DNA from: Phascolarctobacterium sp.
GTDB taxonomy: Bacteria > Bacillota > Negativicutes > Acidaminococcales > Acidaminococcaceae
Length of the DNA: 14,974 bases
Reading direction: 5' to 3'
Assembly (NCBI GenBank): GCA_020024105.1
Contig: JAHHUH010000033.1
Location: 1 to 14,974, forward strand
Part shown: piece by piece, positions 7,767 to 14,974 of the stretch
Layout of the letters: every line of letters starts with the position of its first letter
Numbering within the stretch: position 1 is the first letter of the stretch
Made by a program: the position numbers and the translations under genes
Notes under the pieces: generated by a model
Database searches by the model: none
What the model was told of the DNA's origin: nothing
Seen by the model: the letters and a program-made list of their open reading frames with translations, nothing else

Positions 7767-8567
7767 TCAGCCATCCTTACGGCCTGCAAAACGCTCCTCA
7801 AAGCGCTGTAGCAGCTGCACCATGGGCACATCCAGATAGCTCAAGGCCTGCTCCCGCAGCTTTACGGGAACACCATAATAGGCCTCAGCCACGCTACCGG
7901 CAATGGCACCGATGGTATCACTATCCCCACCAATGGAAATAGCATTCCGCAGTGCATCCTCAAAGCTGGTGGACTCCAAAAAGGCCTCCAGAGCCTGGGG
8001 TACGGAGCCCTGGCAGCTGACGTCAAAATGATAGGTTGGCCTGATCGCATCCAGGGTAAAATCCAGTGCGTAATAATGCTCCTGTAAATAGCTGCGGATT
8101 TCCTCCCTGCTGGAGCCGGTACGGGCCAGATATACAGCTACCGCCGTAGCCTCGGCCCCCTTAAGTCCCTCAGGATGGTTATGGGTAACTGCCGTCACAA
8201 TTTTGGACAGCCGTTGTACCTCCTCCAGAGAGCTGCCGGCCCAACCACACCCGCTGACACGCATGGCCGCACCATTACCGAAGCTACGGTAACGGGTGGG
8301 CTGCTCCTGTTCCAGCCACTGCTGGAAGCGACCGCCATAGCCCACTCGGGGATAGGCCTTCCCCCAAGCCTGCATCGTAGCAATTACCCCACGCTCCAGG
8401 CCCTTAAGGTTCTCACCACAGTCCAGCAGCGCCTGGCAGACAGCTAAGGACATCACACTATCATCTGTATAATGACAATGCCTATGCAAAAGCGTAAACT
8501 CCTTGGACTTACGATTACGCCACTCAAAACGGGAACCGGCAATATCGCCAATAATTGCACCTAACAT
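7767..8567 (-). CDS. ADP-ribosylglycohydrolase family protein (DraG/ARH-like)
   Basis: A 266-residue cytoplasmic protein of the ADP-ribosylglycohydrolase family, whose members remove ADP-ribose from proteins or hydrolyse related ADP-ribosyl compounds using a two-metal (Mg/Mn) centre. The metal-binding motifs are present: GDIAGS near the start (7-12), YTDDS (33-37), and GGDSDT followed by IGAIAG (213-224). GNGAAMR (97-103) and THNHPEG (128-134) are also typical. Length fits the family (about 260-300). The start is firm: AAGGAGG six bases upstream. It lies 21 bases after the symporter gene and ends at a shared terminator, so it is the second gene of that operon. No nitrogenase, DraT or other ADP-ribosyltransferase gene is in view, so the classical nitrogenase-reactivating role is unlikely. 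A metabolic role on a nucleoside-like or ADP-ribosylated compound brought in by the symporter is plausible. Family assignment is strong, substrate unknown. Confidence 0.88.
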   Translation of the reverse strand: MLGAIIGDIAGSRFEWRNRKSKEFTLLHRHCHYTDDSVMSLAVCQALLDCGENLKGLERGVIATMQAWGKAYPRVGYGGRFQQWLEQEQPTRYRSFGNGAAMRVSGCGWAGSSLEEVQRLSKIVTAVTHNHPEGLKGAEATAVAVYLARTGSSREEIRSYLQEHYYALDFTLDAIRPTYHFDVSCQGSVPQALEAFLESTSFEDALRNAISIGGDSDTIGAIAGSVAEAYYGVPVKLREQALSYLDVPMVQLLQRFEERFAGRKDG

Positions 8568-8588
8568 TCTAAACCTCCTTGCATACGC

Positions 8589-10070
8589 TTATTCCTTACT
8601 CAGCTCACAGCCCTCCAGCTCCTCCTGCTCCTCCATGCCGTTATTAGCCAGGGCAATAAAACGGTCCGCCTTAGCATATTCCGGCTCCGTAGCCAGACTG
8701 ACGCCCACATAGGCCACAGTGGACAGAGCCACGCCGATAACCACCTGTAGAGTGGTCTGGGGCTCCCAAAAGGCCGGCAGATTGACACCAAAGAACAGCA
8801 GCAGATTATAAAAGCAGTAAAGCAGGCCCAGCACCATGGATGCCATAACTCCCTTGGCATTACCCCTGCGCCAGATAAAGCCGGCTACCAGCGGTACAAA
8901 GACGCCGGTAGTAATAACATCGGAGGCAATCCAGGTGACTGTTAAAATAGAACGAATCCCCAAAGAAATAATCAGGGCCACAAGCGTAACCAGAGCCGTT
9001 GCCCAGCGGGAAAAATGCAGCTTGGCCTCCTCGCTCTGCTCCCCGTCATTCAAGTCGATGGACAGGGTCATAGCACCGGTATTGATTAAGGAATCCATAG
9101 TGGACATAATGGCCGCCGAAATACCCACGAAAGCCAGTGCGCCCAGCGCAGGCGGCATATAGTACATAACTAGGGTGGGCACAATACCACCGGGCGGTAG
9201 GGTATCGAACATGGTCAGGCCGGCCATACCTGTCAAAACGACAATCAGGTATAGGGGAATGTAGACAAAGAAGCTCATCACCGTCATCCGGCGGGCATCC
9301 TTATCACTTTTGGTAGCGGATATCCTCTGCCAGACATTGGCCTGAATCACCCAGGAGCAGCCGAAGGTAATAACAAAGGTCATATACTTGGCCGCACCTG
9401 CCGTCATGCTCATATAATCCGGCTTGCCCAGCTCGGCAGCCCTGGTAGCAATGGCCTCCAGACTACCTGCCTGCAGCATGGCCACCACAAAGACGGCAAT
9501 AGCGGAAAGCAAAAGCAGGACGAACTGGATTATATCCGTCAGTACCACGCCTCTAAAGCCGCCAAAAAGGGAATAGATGAAAACGATACCCGTACCCAGC
9601 AGCACCGCCAGCTCGTAGCTGATGCCCAGATAGGTACCGAAGAAGCTGCCCACGCCCACCATCTGGGAGGCAGCCGAAAAAGTCATAAAAATTAGGATCA
9701 TGATGCTCAGCAGCTTAGCTGTCGCCTTGGAATAACGCACCTCCAGCATCTTGCCCTGGGTCAGGAAGCCCACCTTGCGGATGGCCTTAGCTCCCAAAAT
9801 CATCAGGAAAGCTGATAACAGCACCGGCACGCCATAGTACCAGAAGGCCCCTAAACCGTCCTCATAGGCCAAATCCGCTGTGGAAATAGCCGACCCCGCT
9901 CCCCACCAGGAGGCAATAAAGGTCAGGGACAGCTGCCAGAAGGAAAGTTGTCTACCGGCAAAAAAATAGTCCAGTACGTTATCATTTTTCTTTTCCTTGG
10001 TTACGATGACCAGCAGTACTGCAAAATACACCAGCAGTCCCACCATCGCTAAAAATTGTAAATCGGTCAT
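8589..10070 (-). CDS. Sodium:solute symporter (SSS family)
   Basis: A 493-residue inner-membrane transporter of the SSS family, using the sodium gradient to import a small solute. About 13 hydrophobic helices can be traced. Family landmarks: DYFFAGRQ (about 34-41), GGFRGVVLTDIIQ (170-182), VWQR followed by KSDKDARR (246-261), and STMDS (323-327) in the helix that carries the Na2 site. The C-terminus ends in a short acidic cytoplasmic tail. I place the start at the ATG at 10070, with GGAG seven bases upstream, rather than a TTG nine codons further up that has no ribosome binding site. It is the first gene of an operon with the ADP-ribosylglycohydrolase gene 21 bases downstream. The substrate cannot be read from sequence: family members carry sugars, amino acids, pantothenate, proline, carboxylates or nucleosides. 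No obvious promoter was identified in the 5' region. Confidence 0.9.
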   Translation of the reverse strand: MTDLQFLAMVGLLVYFAVLLVIVTKEKKNDNVLDYFFAGRQLSFWQLSLTFIASWWGAGSAISTADLAYEDGLGAFWYYGVPVLLSAFLMILGAKAIRKVGFLTQGKMLEVRYSKATAKLLSIMILIFMTFSAASQMVGVGSFFGTYLGISYELAVLLGTGIVFIYSLFGGFRGVVLTDIIQFVLLLLSAIAVFVVAMLQAGSLEAIATRAAELGKPDYMSMTAGAAKYMTFVITFGCSWVIQANVWQRISATKSDKDARRMTVMSFFVYIPLYLIVVLTGMAGLTMFDTLPPGGIVPTLVMYYMPPALGALAFVGISAAIMSTMDSLINTGAMTLSIDLNDGEQSEEAKLHFSRWATALVTLVALIISLGIRSILTVTWIASDVITTGVFVPLVAGFIWRRGNAKGVMASMVLGLLYCFYNLLLFFGVNLPAFWEPQTTLQVVIGVALSTVAYVGVSLATEPEYAKADRFIALANNGMEEQEELEGCELSKE

Positions 10071-10714
10071 TAAAAATCTCCATATCTCCTTTTGCAAAGC
10101 TTAGTGAATATAAAATTTTCATCTTTGTATCTGTAATTTTCTGTAGCTCATCAAACAGCGACCACTTACAATGTGTTCACTGCCAATATAAACCTTCGCC
10201 TTCTGCTAAATCTCCCAGAAGCAGAATATGAATGAGAGGTACCCTTCCTGGGGACAGCAGATTTTTAAGCTGTTGTAAATTCCCTTTAGAACCTACAAAG
10301 GCTAAGTCTATAAATAATTGCCTACTCCATACTAATTACTTTTATAATAAGACTAAATTGCTAATATATTGCAAATATTAATCCTTCACCAAAAAAATCT
10401 GGCTTGCAGATACTATAATATCAAAAATTTCTCTTATTTTATTCAAATCCAAAAGAAATATTTTTCATAAAACCATCTTGTTGGCTAATAGTATAATGTC
10501 CGCAGGCGTAGAATTAGGCAATAAAATATTCGCCAGCAATTACTGTAATATATTCCTATATACTTTTTCATTTTAACACAGAATGGCTCTTCTCGCAAAA
10601 AACAGAGGGAAATTCTTCTTCGGTCGGACTTGCTTTTTTACGAATAATCGTTCATAGTATAGTAGTATTAGAAAATCTATGTTCAGCTATTACCCATGGA
10701 AGGATTGATTACCA
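10071..10714. other. Long AT-rich intergenic region between divergent genes
   Basis: 644 bases with no convincing gene. The left part (10071-10330) is the presumed leader of the minus-strand symporter operon and contains alternative small hairpins around 10200-10226 (TTCTGCT/AGCAGAA or CTTCTG/CAGAAG) and ACAGC/GCTGT around 10254-10275. The middle is very AT-rich, with several TATAAT-like hexamers (10414-10419, 10492-10497) that lack good -35 partners. The right end holds the presumed topoisomerase promoter. No known riboswitch was recognised. Confidence 0.5.
10630..10658 (+). promoter_or_regulatory. Possible promoter and LexA-like box upstream of topB
   Basis: A weak -35 TTGCTT (10630-10635) and -10 CATAGT (10653-10658) are 17 bases apart. 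Inside, CGAATAATCGTTCA (10641-10654) differs by one core base from the Bacillota SOS-box pattern GAAC-N4-GTTC and overlaps the promoter as an operator would. The boxes are seen; LexA control is inference and the promoter match itself is modest. Confidence 0.3.
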
Positions 10715-12928
10715 ATGGATTTATATATTTGCGAAAAGCAGAGCCTGGCTACGGCAGTTGCCGAAAACCTGGGCCAGTATAGCAAAAGAGACGGCTACTA
10801 CGTGGTCAACGGCGATTGTGTAGCCTGGTTGCGGGGCCATGTACTGGGTCTGAACCTGCCCGAGGACTACAAAAATCCGGAACAGGACTTTCTCAACCCG
10901 CCCCAGGTGCTGCCCATCGTGCCCAAGGTCTGGACCAAGAAGGTCCTAGTACCTAAAAACTACAATATCGTCCGTCAGCTACTCAAGCAGGCCAGCACCG
11001 TCATTAATGTAGGTGACCCGGACCGTGAAGGACAGCTGCTAGTGGACGAGGTCTTGGAGCAGCTTCAAAACAAGCTTCCCACCAAGCGTCTTTTTGTCAA
11101 CGCCATGGACAGCACCACGGTCAAAAGGGCCCTAGCCTCCATGGAGGATAATGCCGACCCCAAAAATAGGCAGATGTATCTTTCTGCCCTAGCCCGTCAG
11201 TATACGGACTGGCTCATCGGCATGAACGGCAGCCGTCTCTACCGTAACCGCACCCAGGAAAAGGTCAATATCGGCCGTGTCAAAATACCCATGCTGGCTC
11301 TGGTGGCAAGGCGTAACGAGCAGATAGAAAATTTCGTTTCCGTCCAGTACTACCAGCTGCGGGCTACCTTCCAGACAGCCAAGCAGCAGGAATTTACCGC
11401 TCTCTGGCAGATACCGGAGGATTGCCCCAAGCTGGATGAGGAGGGCCGCCTGCTGGACAAAGGCATAGCCGAGGCCTGTGCCGCCAAAATTCAAGGTCAG
11501 CCCGGTCTGGTTACGGAAATAACCCAGAAGAAGGGCACCAATTCTGCGCCCCTGCCCTTCAGTCTGTCCACCCTGCAAAGAGCGGCAGGTCCCAAGCTGG
11601 GCTTTTCTCCGGCCAAAACCCTGGAGGTAGCCCAAAGGCTGTACGAAAGAAAGCTGTTGACCTATCCCCGTTCCGACAGTAATTACCTGCCCGCCAGCCA
11701 GTTTAAGGATGCACCCCGCATTCTGGCCAATCTCCAGCAGTCCGGAGACAAAGAGCTGGCCCAATGGAGTGCCGGTGCTAACCCCAGTCTGAAAAGCTAT
11801 GCCTATAATACCAAAAAAGTATCAGCCCATCACGCCATCATCCCCACCCTGGAAAGAGCGGATTTGACCAAGCTCCAGGCCGATGAGGCCAGACTTTACC
11901 AGCTGGTAGCCAAGCGCTTTATCCTCCAATTCTACCCCCTCCATAAATTTGAACAGACCACGGCGACAATCCTCTGTGCGGAAGAAAGCTTTATCGCCAA
12001 GGGCAAGGTGGTTACTCAGGAGGGCTGGAAGGCCATTGAACGTATTCCCGATAAGAATGAGGAGGAGGAAAGCAAGGAGCTACCCCAGCTGACCAAGGGA
12101 GAACAGGTTCAGGAGCAGCAGGCCGAGGTAGTGGAAAAGAAAACCACACCCCCTGCCCATTTCACCCAGGATACCCTTATCGGCGCCCTGACCAATGCCT
12201 ATAAATATGTCCAGGACCCGTCCCTCAAGGAGGTCATCAAGGATATTAAGGGTATTGGTACGGAAGCAACCCGCAGCTCCATTATGGAAGAGCTGATTAA
12301 GCTGGGCATGCTCCAGGAGGTAAAGGCTAAAAAGAAAAAAGAGCTTTTCGTCAGTGCAGCGGTTAAAAAGCTGCTCCCCCTCCTGCCCACCACCCTGACC
12401 TATCCGGACCAGACCTCCTTGATGGAGCTGGATTTGGATAAAATCGCCTCCGGTGAGCTCACGCTGGAGGAATACATGGCTAAGCAGGTAGCCTATATCC
12501 AAAGCCTAGTGGGTGAGCCCGTCACCTGTCCCATCTGTGGCAAGGGTACCCTGGTAAAACGCATAAATTCTAAGGACCAGTCCAGCTTCTGGTCCTGTAA
12601 TAAATATCCGGAGTGTAAGGCTACCTTCTCCAATGTAGCGGATAAGCCCCTCATAACTAAATGCCCCCAATGTGGCAAGGGCTATCTACGCCGATTGCAT
12701 GGACGTAGTGGTGACTTCTTCGGCTGTAGTAATTATCCGGAATGTAAGGCCACCTATGAGGCCTACAAGGGCAAGCCCTTTATCTACCAATGTCCCGTCT
12801 GCCACCAGGGCAGGCTGATCATGCACCATAATCAGGGTGGCTATTGGGCCCAATGTAATAATCCCGCCTGTGGCAAGGGCTACAGAGTACCGGAGGAGCA
12901 TTTAGGCTTTCCTGATGAGAAAAAATAA
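10715..12928 (+). CDS. topB: DNA topoisomerase III (type IA)
   Basis: A 737-residue type IA topoisomerase, which cuts one DNA strand through a 5'-phosphotyrosine and passes another, typically decatenating recombination or replication intermediates. The N-terminal TOPRIM domain shows E7 in YICEKQS and DPDREGQ (101-107). The catalytic tyrosine is Y317 in LLTYPRSDSNYLP, and KVSAHHAIIPT is the usual later motif. The C-terminus carries three zinc ribbons starting at CPIC (605), CPQC (650) and CPVC (693), each with a paired second Cys cluster (CNKYPEC, CSNYPEC, CNNPAC). Topoisomerase III of E. coli is about 650 residues; the extra length here is mainly these ribbons, common in Bacillota. GGAAGGA lies ten bases before the ATG. 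It stands alone between its own promoter region and a terminator; no conjugation genes are in view, so it looks chromosomal rather than part of an integrative element. Confidence 0.95.
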   Translation: MDLYICEKQSLATAVAENLGQYSKRDGYYVVNGDCVAWLRGHVLGLNLPEDYKNPEQDFLNPPQVLPIVPKVWTKKVLVPKNYNIVRQLLKQASTVINVGDPDREGQLLVDEVLEQLQNKLPTKRLFVNAMDSTTVKRALASMEDNADPKNRQMYLSALARQYTDWLIGMNGSRLYRNRTQEKVNIGRVKIPMLALVARRNEQIENFVSVQYYQLRATFQTAKQQEFTALWQIPEDCPKLDEEGRLLDKGIAEACAAKIQGQPGLVTEITQKKGTNSAPLPFSLSTLQRAAGPKLGFSPAKTLEVAQRLYERKLLTYPRSDSNYLPASQFKDAPRILANLQQSGDKELAQWSAGANPSLKSYAYNTKKVSAHHAIIPTLERADLTKLQADEARLYQLVAKRFILQFYPLHKFEQTTATILCAEESFIAKGKVVTQEGWKAIERIPDKNEEEESKELPQLTKGEQVQEQQAEVVEKKTTPPAHFTQDTLIGALTNAYKYVQDPSLKEVIKDIKGIGTEATRSSIMEELIKLGMLQEVKAKKKKELFVSAAVKKLLPLLPTTLTYPDQTSLMELDLDKIASGELTLEEYMAKQVAYIQSLVGEPVTCPICGKGTLVKRINSKDQSSFWSCNKYPECKATFSNVADKPLITKCPQCGKGYLRRLHGRSGDFFGCSNYPECKATYEAYKGKPFIYQCPVCHQGRLIMHHNQGGYWAQCNNPACGKGYRVPEEHLGFPDEKK

Positions 12929-12945
12929 ACAAGCAGAGATAAATG

Positions 12946-12980
12946 CCCCCCTCGTCAGTATGGATTGATGAGGGGGTTTA
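12946..12980 (+). terminator. Terminator after topB
   Basis: CCCCCTCGTCA (12947-12957) pairs with TGATGAGGGGG (12966-12976) in an 11-bp stem with one G-T wobble and an eight-base loop, 18 bases after the stop codon. The T-tract (TTTAATTGTTTA) is short but adequate. On the minus strand the wobble becomes an A-C mismatch and the downstream T-run is poor, although it may still help end the convergent three-gene unit. Confidence 0.75.
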
Positions 12981-13015
12981 ATTGTTTATTATATTGGGTA
13001 TTTTTATGCAATGCC

Positions 13016-13675
13016 TTAATTCAACTTTATTATTTTTTCTATTTCTTCCTCAACTTTATTTTTTTCTAATTCAACATATGCTTTCTCTAAATTTTCATAG
13101 GCTTTGAGCAAAAAACACAGTTGTCTGTTTCTATCTTCAATTCTCAAATATTGTGTGAGTATATTTAAATCATCATTTGTTATTCCATGACATGATTTCA
13201 AAACGCTCAACATATATTTATATATTTGTAACAACAATTCTATATATGCATCTATAAAATATTTTAGCAAGTCAGATTCTTGCTTAGGAAATATGAATGT
13301 TGTTTCCATCCCAACAAGTTTCAGATTCTCCATATTTTCACCAAATTTTTTCTCTAAGTCAAGATTAGTAGGTCCCGATACAATGAGGCAAGCATCATCC
13401 AATACTCTACATCCACATAAAATTATCATATTCTCAATTATACTATAATAATTAACAGCAATATTAGTTTTATTTTGTTTTATTTTCCCTCTATTTAATC
13501 TGTAATTATTAATTAAACTTCTACAAAACATATAATTTTTTAATCTTCTATCAAAAAGATTTTGTTTATTGCTTAATTTTATCTGTTGCCGTGTTAATAT
13601 AAGTGAAATGCTAGATACGATAATAGCTATACATGAAATAAAAAATTCTTTATTAATTCCTAAAAATTCCAACAT
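13016..13675 (-). CDS. Hypothetical single-pass membrane protein, very AT-rich
   Basis: I do not recognise this 219-residue protein. One N-terminal membrane helix (about 11-28, FFISCIAIIVSSISLILT) is followed at once by RQQIK and other basic residues, so the rest probably lies in the cytoplasm. The remainder is predicted largely helical. It has two Cys near 87-89 (CGC) and ends in a Glu/Lys-rich helix (about 190-216). The gene is strikingly AT-rich with codons such as AAT, ATA and TTA, unlike the topoisomerase gene beside it, a sign of transfer. Its start overlaps the end of the preceding gene by 16 bases, with GGGGG about eight bases upstream, so translation is probably coupled. This layout (TM anchor plus helical cytoplasmic body, last in a small operon) resembles membrane effectors of some anti-phage cassettes, but that is only an analogy. 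Confidence 0.75.
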   Translation of the reverse strand: MLEFLGINKEFFISCIAIIVSSISLILTRQQIKLSNKQNLFDRRLKNYMFCRSLINNYRLNRGKIKQNKTNIAVNYYSIIENMIILCGCRVLDDACLIVSGPTNLDLEKKFGENMENLKLVGMETTFIFPKQESDLLKYFIDAYIELLLQIYKYMLSVLKSCHGITNDDLNILTQYLRIEDRNRQLCFLLKAYENLEKAYVELEKNKVEEEIEKIIKLN

Positions 13676-14355
13676 TCCACATTCCCCCTTAATTCCCTTA
13701 TGGCATCACAAAGAGAATAGTAAAGCAGATAATTTTTCATAAAAGCCCTGGGATGATAGTGGTCTAGAACAGGTACGGAGCCAAAATGACTAACTCGAAT
13801 ACCCCTGGAAGTTATCCGCTCCTTGCCTGTAGGCTTTAGCATAAGAAGCTGGTCAAAAGTACCACAGCAGACAATAAGGTCCGGCTTATACAATTCTAAC
13901 TGCTCCCTAAGAAAGTCCCTGTTTTCCTGGTGAGCAAAATATTCCTCATAGGACTCCTTCACCACAGTACCCTTACCTGGAGTTTTCTTAATATTCACCC
14001 AACAGATTTTTCTTAGCAAAGCAGTTTTAGCCTCCAAGGAAGCAGTACGCCCCTCTACGCTAGACCAATCATCTGGTTTATTCTCCAACACCGCACCATC
14101 CACCCATTGAGCCAGCTTGCCTACAGTGGCAGTATGGTAGCCTGCAGTAGCATAATTATTTAGATATTCTCTTTCATCCCATTCGTAGTCCTTACTGTTA
14201 GTTTCCTTAAGGAGAAATACTATCTTGCGTGGTGCTGCCTCCCACTCTGCTTCATTAACAACGCCATCAGCAATAAAATGCTGGTTGTGGGCATGAAGAT
14301 AGGACTTCCAACGAGTAAAAAGTTCATTTTCTTGTTCACGGATGAACATTGACAT
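13660..14355 (-). CDS. Uracil-DNA-glycosylase-fold-like protein of unknown function
   Basis: A 231-residue soluble protein. The order of its strands and motifs recalls the uracil-DNA glycosylase superfamily: a first strand with IVFLLKETN (45-53) where the water-activating motif sits, WVNIKK (119-124) like the family's N-containing strand, DLIVCCGTF (159-167), and VLDHYHPRA (196-204), where HP matches the DNA-intercalating HPS motif. No exact catalytic signature of a characterised UDG class is visible, so the activity (base excision, another nucleotide or DNA substrate, or none) is open. I start at the ATG at 14355: GGGAGG lies six bases upstream, while a TTG seven codons earlier has no such support. 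It is the middle gene of a three-gene unit: 26 bases after the small hypothetical gene and overlapping the membrane-protein gene by 16 bases. Assignment to the fold is moderate, function unknown. Confidence 0.75.
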   Translation of the reverse strand: MSMFIREQENELFTRWKSYLHAHNQHFIADGVVNEAEWEAAPRKIVFLLKETNSKDYEWDEREYLNNYATAGYHTATVGKLAQWVDGAVLENKPDDWSSVEGRTASLEAKTALLRKICWVNIKKTPGKGTVVKESYEEYFAHQENRDFLREQLELYKPDLIVCCGTFDQLLMLKPTGKERITSRGIRVSHFGSVPVLDHYHPRAFMKNYLLYYSLCDAIRELRGNVECWNF

Positions 14356-14381
14356 ATTAAACCTCCCGAATAGCAAATCAT

Positions 14382-14723
14382 TTATGAGCAGCTTATCTTA
14401 CGCTCAATACTAATTATATTCTCACCAGTATTAAACTCATATTCTACATCATCATATTCTATACCTATGCGGATGTAATCATATTTTTTGATGCTTTCTA
14501 AAAAACTGCGGAGGAATTTTACTTCTGGATAATTGGCCTTCCACTTTACCCATTTCCATTGCAAGATAATATACCCTTGATGTGCAATACTGCTTTCCAC
14601 AGAAGCACCTTGCATAAGCCTAGTAACACTCTTCTTGCGTTCTTCGTCTAGTTCCATTATAGCTTTTTGCATTTTCTCATAGTCAGCTACTTTTATAGCT
14701 ATTGCTATGTCACTAAAACTCAT
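14382..14723 (-). CDS. Small hypothetical protein
   Basis: I do not recognise this 113-residue protein. It is acidic and soluble-looking, with no signal peptide or membrane helix. Two parts can be seen: an N-terminal helical half (about 1-45, KVADYEKMQKAIMELDEERKK) and a C-terminal alpha/beta half rich in aromatic residues (ILQWKWVKWKANYPEV at about 53-68, YDYIRIGIEYDD at about 80-91). The second half, with WVKW..YPEV..L..FL and then YIRIGIE, recalls short accessory proteins of phage, plasmid or toxin-immunity loci, but this is an impression rather than an identification. The start has AAGGGGG about ten bases upstream. It is first of a three-gene minus-strand unit, 26 bases before the glycosylase-like gene, so its product is expected to work with the other two. 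Confidence 0.65.
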   Translation of the reverse strand: MSFSDIAIAIKVADYEKMQKAIMELDEERKKSVTRLMQGASVESSIAHQGYIILQWKWVKWKANYPEVKFLRSFLESIKKYDYIRIGIEYDDVEYEFNTGENIISIERKISCS

Positions 14724-14974
14724 ATGTTGGTTTCCCCCTTACCTAGTCATAGCTATTTTGATCACTATTAATTTATAAGATAACTATAACACAACCAACT
14801 CGAACAGGTATGGTAAAATCTCTATTCCATGTCCCTTTAATGGTACATCTTTATTCGCCCAATCATTCCATTGACACTGAAAAAGAAGTAAATAACAATT
14901 GCAAGATACCTAAAAGTACCTTGCGATTTACCATTTCACATGATTTTTTTAATATTTGATGCTTCCTATCACTG
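14724..14974. other. Right-edge region, possible decayed gene end
   Basis: 251 bases upstream of the three-gene unit. On the minus strand an open stretch runs in from the edge (14973 to about 14865). A second frame (14909-14784) continues with a protein-like ending, QWNDWANKDVPLKGHG then EILPYLFELVVL, before a stop at 14784-14786. Together they could be the end of a frameshifted gene whose body lies beyond the window, but neither piece is long enough to be sure. The promoter for the three-gene unit should lie here; only weak candidates (TTGGTT, TATAAA, 15 bases apart) were seen. Confidence 0.25.

Noticed and set aside
10200..10280. Hairpins in the symporter leader considered as a riboswitch or T-box
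   Set aside because: The T-box core sequence and known aptamer signatures are absent, the stems are short and no terminator or sequestered ribosome binding site is linked to them.
10177..10344. Minus-strand open stretch of about 55 codons in the spacer before the symporter gene (contains NLQQLKNLLSPGRVPL and ILLLGDLAEGEGLYW)
   Set aside because: It has no start codon with a ribosome binding site, no recognised family and is short enough to occur by chance. It could be a gene relic; a protein search would decide.
11189..12502. Open frames on the minus strand inside topB
   Set aside because: They are antisense shadows of a well-identified topoisomerase with all catalytic motifs.
10715..12928. 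topB as a marker of an integrative conjugative element
   Set aside because: No relaxase, coupling protein, type IV secretion gene, integrase or attachment repeat is present in the window; the gene stands alone with its own terminator.
14796..14815. CGAAC-containing sequence upstream of the three-gene unit considered as a LexA box
   Set aside because: The second half-site GTTC is not present at the right spacing, so only half of the motif matches.

Overview
The window reads as a chromosomal segment of a low-to-moderate GC bacterium, most likely a member of the Bacillota. Coding regions are fairly GC-balanced (frequent CTG, GCC, CCC codons), intergenic DNA is AT-rich, ribosome binding sites are strong AGGAGG-type, and promoters are sigma-A-like. 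A Negativicutes-type host is plausible but cannot be proven from the sequence. There are no rRNA or tRNA genes, no CRISPR array and no recognisable transposase or integrase.

Layout. (1) 88-3509, all on the minus strand: a long protein combining a DUF4145-like domain with about ten Sel1 repeats, preceded by a two-gene unit of an unrecognised coiled-coil protein and a short Sel1-repeat protein. (2) 3806-5055, minus: a BCCT-family (glycine betaine/carnitine/choline) transporter broken by a single-base homopolymer frameshift and by an internal deletion removing about three membrane helices. (3) 5419-7668, plus: a short UvrA-like ABC ATPase that lacks the UvrB-binding domain, driven by a consensus promoter. 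(4) 7767-10070, minus: a two-gene operon of a sodium:solute symporter and an ADP-ribosylglycohydrolase-family protein, convergent with the UvrA-like gene on a shared bidirectional terminator. (5) 10071-10714: a 0.64 kb AT-rich spacer holding the divergent control regions, with a LexA-like box just upstream of the next gene. (6) 10715-12928, plus: DNA topoisomerase III with three C-terminal zinc ribbons. (7) 13016-14723, minus: a compact three-gene unit of unfamiliar proteins (small hypothetical, uracil-DNA-glycosylase-fold-like protein, single-pass membrane protein) whose last gene is strikingly AT-rich, suggesting acquired accessory DNA.

How the genes work together: two DNA-transaction enzymes (UvrA-like ATPase, topoisomerase III) stand alone as single-gene plus-strand units. 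The symporter/ADP-ribosylglycohydrolase pair probably handles one imported metabolite. The Sel1 cluster and the right-hand three-gene unit are the accessory parts and the best places to look for a new system, but nothing in the sequence proves a defence or toxin role for either.
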